From Hymenobacter convexus (GTDB lineage Bacteria > Bacteroidota > Bacteroidia > Cytophagales > Hymenobacteraceae), in contig NZ_JAUQON010000001.1 in NCBI RefSeq assembly GCF_030580955.1, forward strand, positions 744,001 to 808,000: a stretch of DNA of 64,000 bases, read 5' to 3'. Shown in pieces: positions 61,517 to 64,000 of this stretch. The notes below the pieces were generated by a model, which was given only the letters and a program-made list of their open reading frames with translations, had not been told where the DNA came from and searched no databases. The first letter of the stretch is position 1. Every line of letters begins with the position of its first letter. The position numbers and the translations under genes were made by a program.

Positions 61517-63586
61517 TTATTTCGATGCCTGCCCCCCAGGCTTCAGCGTGCGGCCTAGCCAGTCGAAAAACACCCGCTGCCACAGGATGGCGTTCTGCGG
61601 CTTCAGCACCCAGTGGCCCTCGTTGGGCAGGTACAGAAAGCGGCTCGGGATGCCGCGCAACTGCGCCGTGCCAAACGCCTCCATGGCCTGCCCCTCCGGT
61701 ACCCGGAAATCCTTGCCGCCCGTGATGACCAGAATGGGTGTGTCCCATTTGCCCACAAACTGCTGGGGGTTAAACTCCTGGTACGACTTGTTGGGCGTAG
61801 CATCCCAGGGCGCGCCGCCCATGTCGTGCTTGGCAAAGAACATTTCCTCGGTGCTGGGGTACCAGCTGGTGAGGTTGAAGAGGCCGTCGTGGGCGATGAA
61901 GGTCTTGAAGCGGCCCTCGTGGTGGCCGGCCAGGTAGTACACCGAGTAGCCGCCGTAGGAGGCGCCCACGCAGCCGCGCCGGTCCTTATCCACGTATGGT
62001 TCCTTGCTCACGTCATCAATCGCCGAGAGGTAGTCCCGAATGGGCTGGCCGCCCCAGTCGCCCGAAATGGCGTCGTTCCACTCGCGGCCGAAGCCGGGCA
62101 GCCCGCGCCGGTTGGGCGCCACCACAATGTAGCCGTTGGCCGCCATCAGCTGGAAATTCCAGCGGTAGCTCTGGCTCTGGGTGATAGGGCTTTGCGGCCC
62201 GCCCTGGCAGTAGAGCAGTGTGGGATATTTCTTGCTGGCGTCGAAATCGGGCGGGTAAACGACGTACACCTGCATCTGCTTGCCGTCGGTGGTGGCCACG
62301 CGGCGGTCTTCCACCTTGCCCATTTTGATGCCGGCCAGCTCCTGCTGGTTGATGGTGGTGAGCGGCGTTTCCTTGCCGGTTTTCAGGTCGAGCCGCACGA
62401 TATCGGCAAACGATGAAAGCGTGGTGCGGTTGGCCACCGCCTGGTCGCGGCCCACCAATTCAAACGCGTTGTAATTCTGCGCGCCATTGGTAATCTGGCG
62501 GATTTTACCGCCCTTACTGGGCACCGAAAACAGCTGCTCGGCGCCCGTCACCACGGCCACGAAGTAGATGGTTTTTCCATCGGCGCTCCAGCGCAAGTTG
62601 GCCGCGCTCAGCTCCGAGCCTTTGGTGATGTCGACGCGCTTTTTGCTGGCGAAATCGTACACCATGATGCCGTTGCGGTCCGACTCGAAGCCGGGCGTGG
62701 CCATGCTCAGCCAGGCCACCTGCTTGCCATCGGGCGAGAAAGCGGGCTCGGTGTCGTAGCCGCCCAAGCCCTCGCTCAGATTCACGGTTTGGGCGTTATG
62801 GATGTCGTAGAGGTAGATGTCGGAGTTCGTGCTTTCGGCCTCGGCCTTGCCCGTGAGCTTGCGGCTGGTGTAGGCAATGCGGTAGCCATCGGGCGAAAAC
62901 GCCAGCTGCTCCGAGCCGCCGTCGGGCATCAGCGGCGAGTCGAATTTCTCGCCGGGCATCAGGTCCTTGCCGTAGCCTTCGGGCTTGCCATCGGCCCCGA
63001 TGGGCTGGAAGAAGACGTGGCTGGCGAGGTGGTCGTCCCACACGTTCCAGTGACGGTAGTTCAGGTCGTCAATGACTTTGGCGTCGGCCTTGGGCAGGTC
63101 CGGAAACAGGTCCAGCGTGCTCGGGCTCGACTTCACGTCCTGCGTGTAGAGGATGAAATTGGCCTTCGGCGCGTATTTCAGGTTGCTCAGGCCCTGGTCG
63201 GGGAAGTCGCTGAGCCTGGTTTTGCCGGAGCCGTCGGCACTCATCACGTAGAGCTGGTCGGTGCCGCCTTCGCCTGAGATGAACGTGAGCTTGCCATCGG
63301 GCCGCCAGTTCAGGGTGTTTTCGGAGCCGGGCGTGTCGGTGAGCTTCTTCGGCTGCCCGCTGGCCACGGGCACCGTCCAGATGTCGGCGTTGCCTTTGTT
63401 GTCGGCCACGCTGTATTTGGTCACGGTGTAGGCCACGGTTTTGCCGTCGGGCGACACCTGCATTTCGCCCAGGCGGCCCAGCTGCCAGAGCTTTTCGGGC
63501 GTGAGCACGGTGGACGGTGGGGGAGGGGTTTGGGCGGCCGCCGCGAGTGGGAGCAAAGCCAGCGCGCCAAGAAAGAGCTTGTTCAT
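61517..63586 (-). CDS. S9-family peptidase (prolyl-oligopeptidase/acylaminoacyl-peptidase type)
   Basis: This 689-residue exported protein has a signal peptide MNKLFLGALALLPLAAAAQ. An N-terminal beta-propeller is marked by repeats such as VSPDGKTVAY, WRPDGKLTF, FSPDGYRIAY and WSADGKTIY. A C-terminal alpha/beta hydrolase domain carries Ser543 in GASYGGYS, an Asp in ITGGKDFRVP and a His in NEGHW. Such peptidases cut small peptides after proline or remove acylated or dipeptide ends in the periplasm; the exact type is not readable. Its ATG is preceded, four bases away, by TAATTTTC, close to the -7 consensus. A terminator follows the stop. Confidence 0.92.
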   Translation of the reverse strand: MNKLFLGALALLPLAAAAQTPPPPSTVLTPEKLWQLGRLGEMQVSPDGKTVAYTVTKYSVADNKGNADIWTVPVASGQPKKLTDTPGSENTLNWRPDGKLTFISGEGGTDQLYVMSADGSGKTRLSDFPDQGLSNLKYAPKANFILYTQDVKSSPSTLDLFPDLPKADAKVIDDLNYRHWNVWDDHLASHVFFQPIGADGKPEGYGKDLMPGEKFDSPLMPDGGSEQLAFSPDGYRIAYTSRKLTGKAEAESTNSDIYLYDIHNAQTVNLSEGLGGYDTEPAFSPDGKQVAWLSMATPGFESDRNGIMVYDFASKKRVDITKGSELSAANLRWSADGKTIYFVAVVTGAEQLFSVPSKGGKIRQITNGAQNYNAFELVGRDQAVANRTTLSSFADIVRLDLKTGKETPLTTINQQELAGIKMGKVEDRRVATTDGKQMQVYVVYPPDFDASKKYPTLLYCQGGPQSPITQSQSYRWNFQLMAANGYIVVAPNRRGLPGFGREWNDAISGDWGGQPIRDYLSAIDDVSKEPYVDKDRRGCVGASYGGYSVYYLAGHHEGRFKTFIAHDGLFNLTSWYPSTEEMFFAKHDMGGAPWDATPNKSYQEFNPQQFVGKWDTPILVITGGKDFRVPEGQAMEAFGTAQLRGIPSRFLYLPNEGHWVLKPQNAILWQRVFFDWLGRTLKPGGQASK

Positions 63587-63590
63587 GCCC

Positions 63591-63598
63591 GAAAATTA
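63591..63598 (-). promoter_or_regulatory. -7-like box TAATTTTC before the S9 peptidase
   Basis: It has one mismatch (final C for G) to TAnnTTTG, four bases before the ATG at 63586, the same spacing as the other leaderless candidates. Confidence 0.4.
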
Positions 63599-63702
63599 CG
63601 GACGGCCACCGCATCGCCGCCAAGAGAGGTGTGGCATAAAGTATATAAATTTTTACTATTTATAGATTAAGTTTATGCTGAACTCTTTTCTCTGGACTCA
63701 CC

Positions 63703-64000
63703 ATGCACACAATGACTTTCCGTTTACTGGTGGCTGCCGGCCTGTTTATGTCCGCGCTGGCGGCCCGGGCGCAGCAGCCCGCCAGCCCCGCGCCCGCCAA
63801 GCGCAGCCTGCCGCCCATTCCCGGCCTCGGGCCCGAGCCGGTGCTGCCCGCCAACCCCACCGCCGCCCAGCTAGCCGAGCACAAGCGCCTGCTGGCCGAG
63901 CGAACCCGCATTCGCTGGAACTACATCCTCACCGATTCGCTGATGCGCGCGCGCACCCTCAACGAAAAGCCCAATGCGCTGCTGGTCGAAACCGTGCAGG
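63703..64000 (+). CDS. Exported protein, 5' part only
   Basis: An open frame runs from the ATG at 63703 (or the ATG at 63712) to the end of the window with no stop, giving about 99 residues. The start MHTMTFRLLVAAGLFMSALA ends in ARAQ, a typical signal peptide with cleavage after it. A Pro/Ala-rich stretch follows (PPIPGLGPEPVLPANPTAA), then a helical charged segment (LAEHKRLLAERTRIRWNYIL). No family can be recognised from this fragment. It is divergent from the S9 peptidase, with 116 bases between them. Confidence 0.7.
   Translation, partial: MHTMTFRLLVAAGLFMSALAARAQQPASPAPAKRSLPPIPGLGPEPVLPANPTAAQLAEHKRLLAERTRIRWNYILTDSLMRARTLNEKPNALLVETVQ

Overview
The window looks like chromosomal DNA of a Hymenobacter-like member of the Bacteroidota (Cytophagales). 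Three kinds of evidence agree. Several genes follow the Bacteroidota -7 promoter element TAnnTTTG. Many secreted proteins end in type IX secretion (T9SS) sorting domains or a gliding-motility C-terminal domain. Base composition is high-GC, with lineage-typical families (DUF3857 transglutaminase proteins, tandem TonB_C proteins, exported S9 peptidase). I see no rRNA, tRNA, CRISPR array, transposase, phage module or plasmid origin. The ends cut two genes (1-492 and 63703-64000).

Layout. 0.6-9.7 kb: housekeeping and envelope genes (Ppx/GppA phosphatase, rRNA-type methyltransferase, penicillin-binding protein, diaminopimelate epimerase, MOSC and GNAT proteins, then a glycosyltransferase with UDP-galactopyranose mutase). 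10-13.4 kb: SecA. 13.5-18.9 kb: three tandem paralogues of a secreted seven-repeat (SBBP-like) T9SS protein. 19-25 kb: deoxyribose-phosphate aldolase overlapping a SPOR lipoprotein, an M20 amidohydrolase, an outer-membrane barrel candidate, Hsp20 and a DegP/HtrA protease. 25.3-28.8 kb: a stand-alone AAA ATPase, an unknown protein and an ALDH7-type dehydrogenase. 28.9-33.0 kb: a minus-strand sugar operon (two extended SDR enzymes, a GT2 glycosyltransferase, a polytopic membrane protein). 33.2-36.6 kb: a lipoprotein, then an ECF sigma factor, an anti-sigma-like protein and an exported beta-strand-repeat protein. 36.8-47.9 kb: an exported PPC-domain protein, a 1100-residue TPR/MORN protein, and two DUF3857 transglutaminase-like proteins flanking a 14-repeat T9SS protein. 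48-52.9 kb: a thioesterase-like protein, a divergent diadenylate-cyclase-like gene with a zinc-ribbon membrane partner, a tandem TonB_C protein, RidA and a bestrophin. 53-64 kb: a gliding-type secreted protein, a GH13 lipoprotein, a coiled-coil lipoprotein, a FUSC transporter, an orphan histidine kinase and an S9 peptidase.

Non-coding structure is unusually rich. At least three families of long palindromic intergenic repeats recur: family A four times, B twice, C twice. Further palindromic or fragmentary elements (D and E) are also present. They sit only between genes and create false N-terminal extensions of downstream genes. Six genes have a -7-like box ending 3-5 bases before the start codon, which predicts leaderless transcripts.

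The observations most worth following are: the DisA_N-domain protein whose RHR motif is RYN; the pair of DUF3857 paralogues of which one has lost the transglutaminase triad; the PPC-domain protein carrying a signal peptide; the repeat families; and the leaderless promoter class. No complete new defence or mobile system is visible, and I do not claim one.
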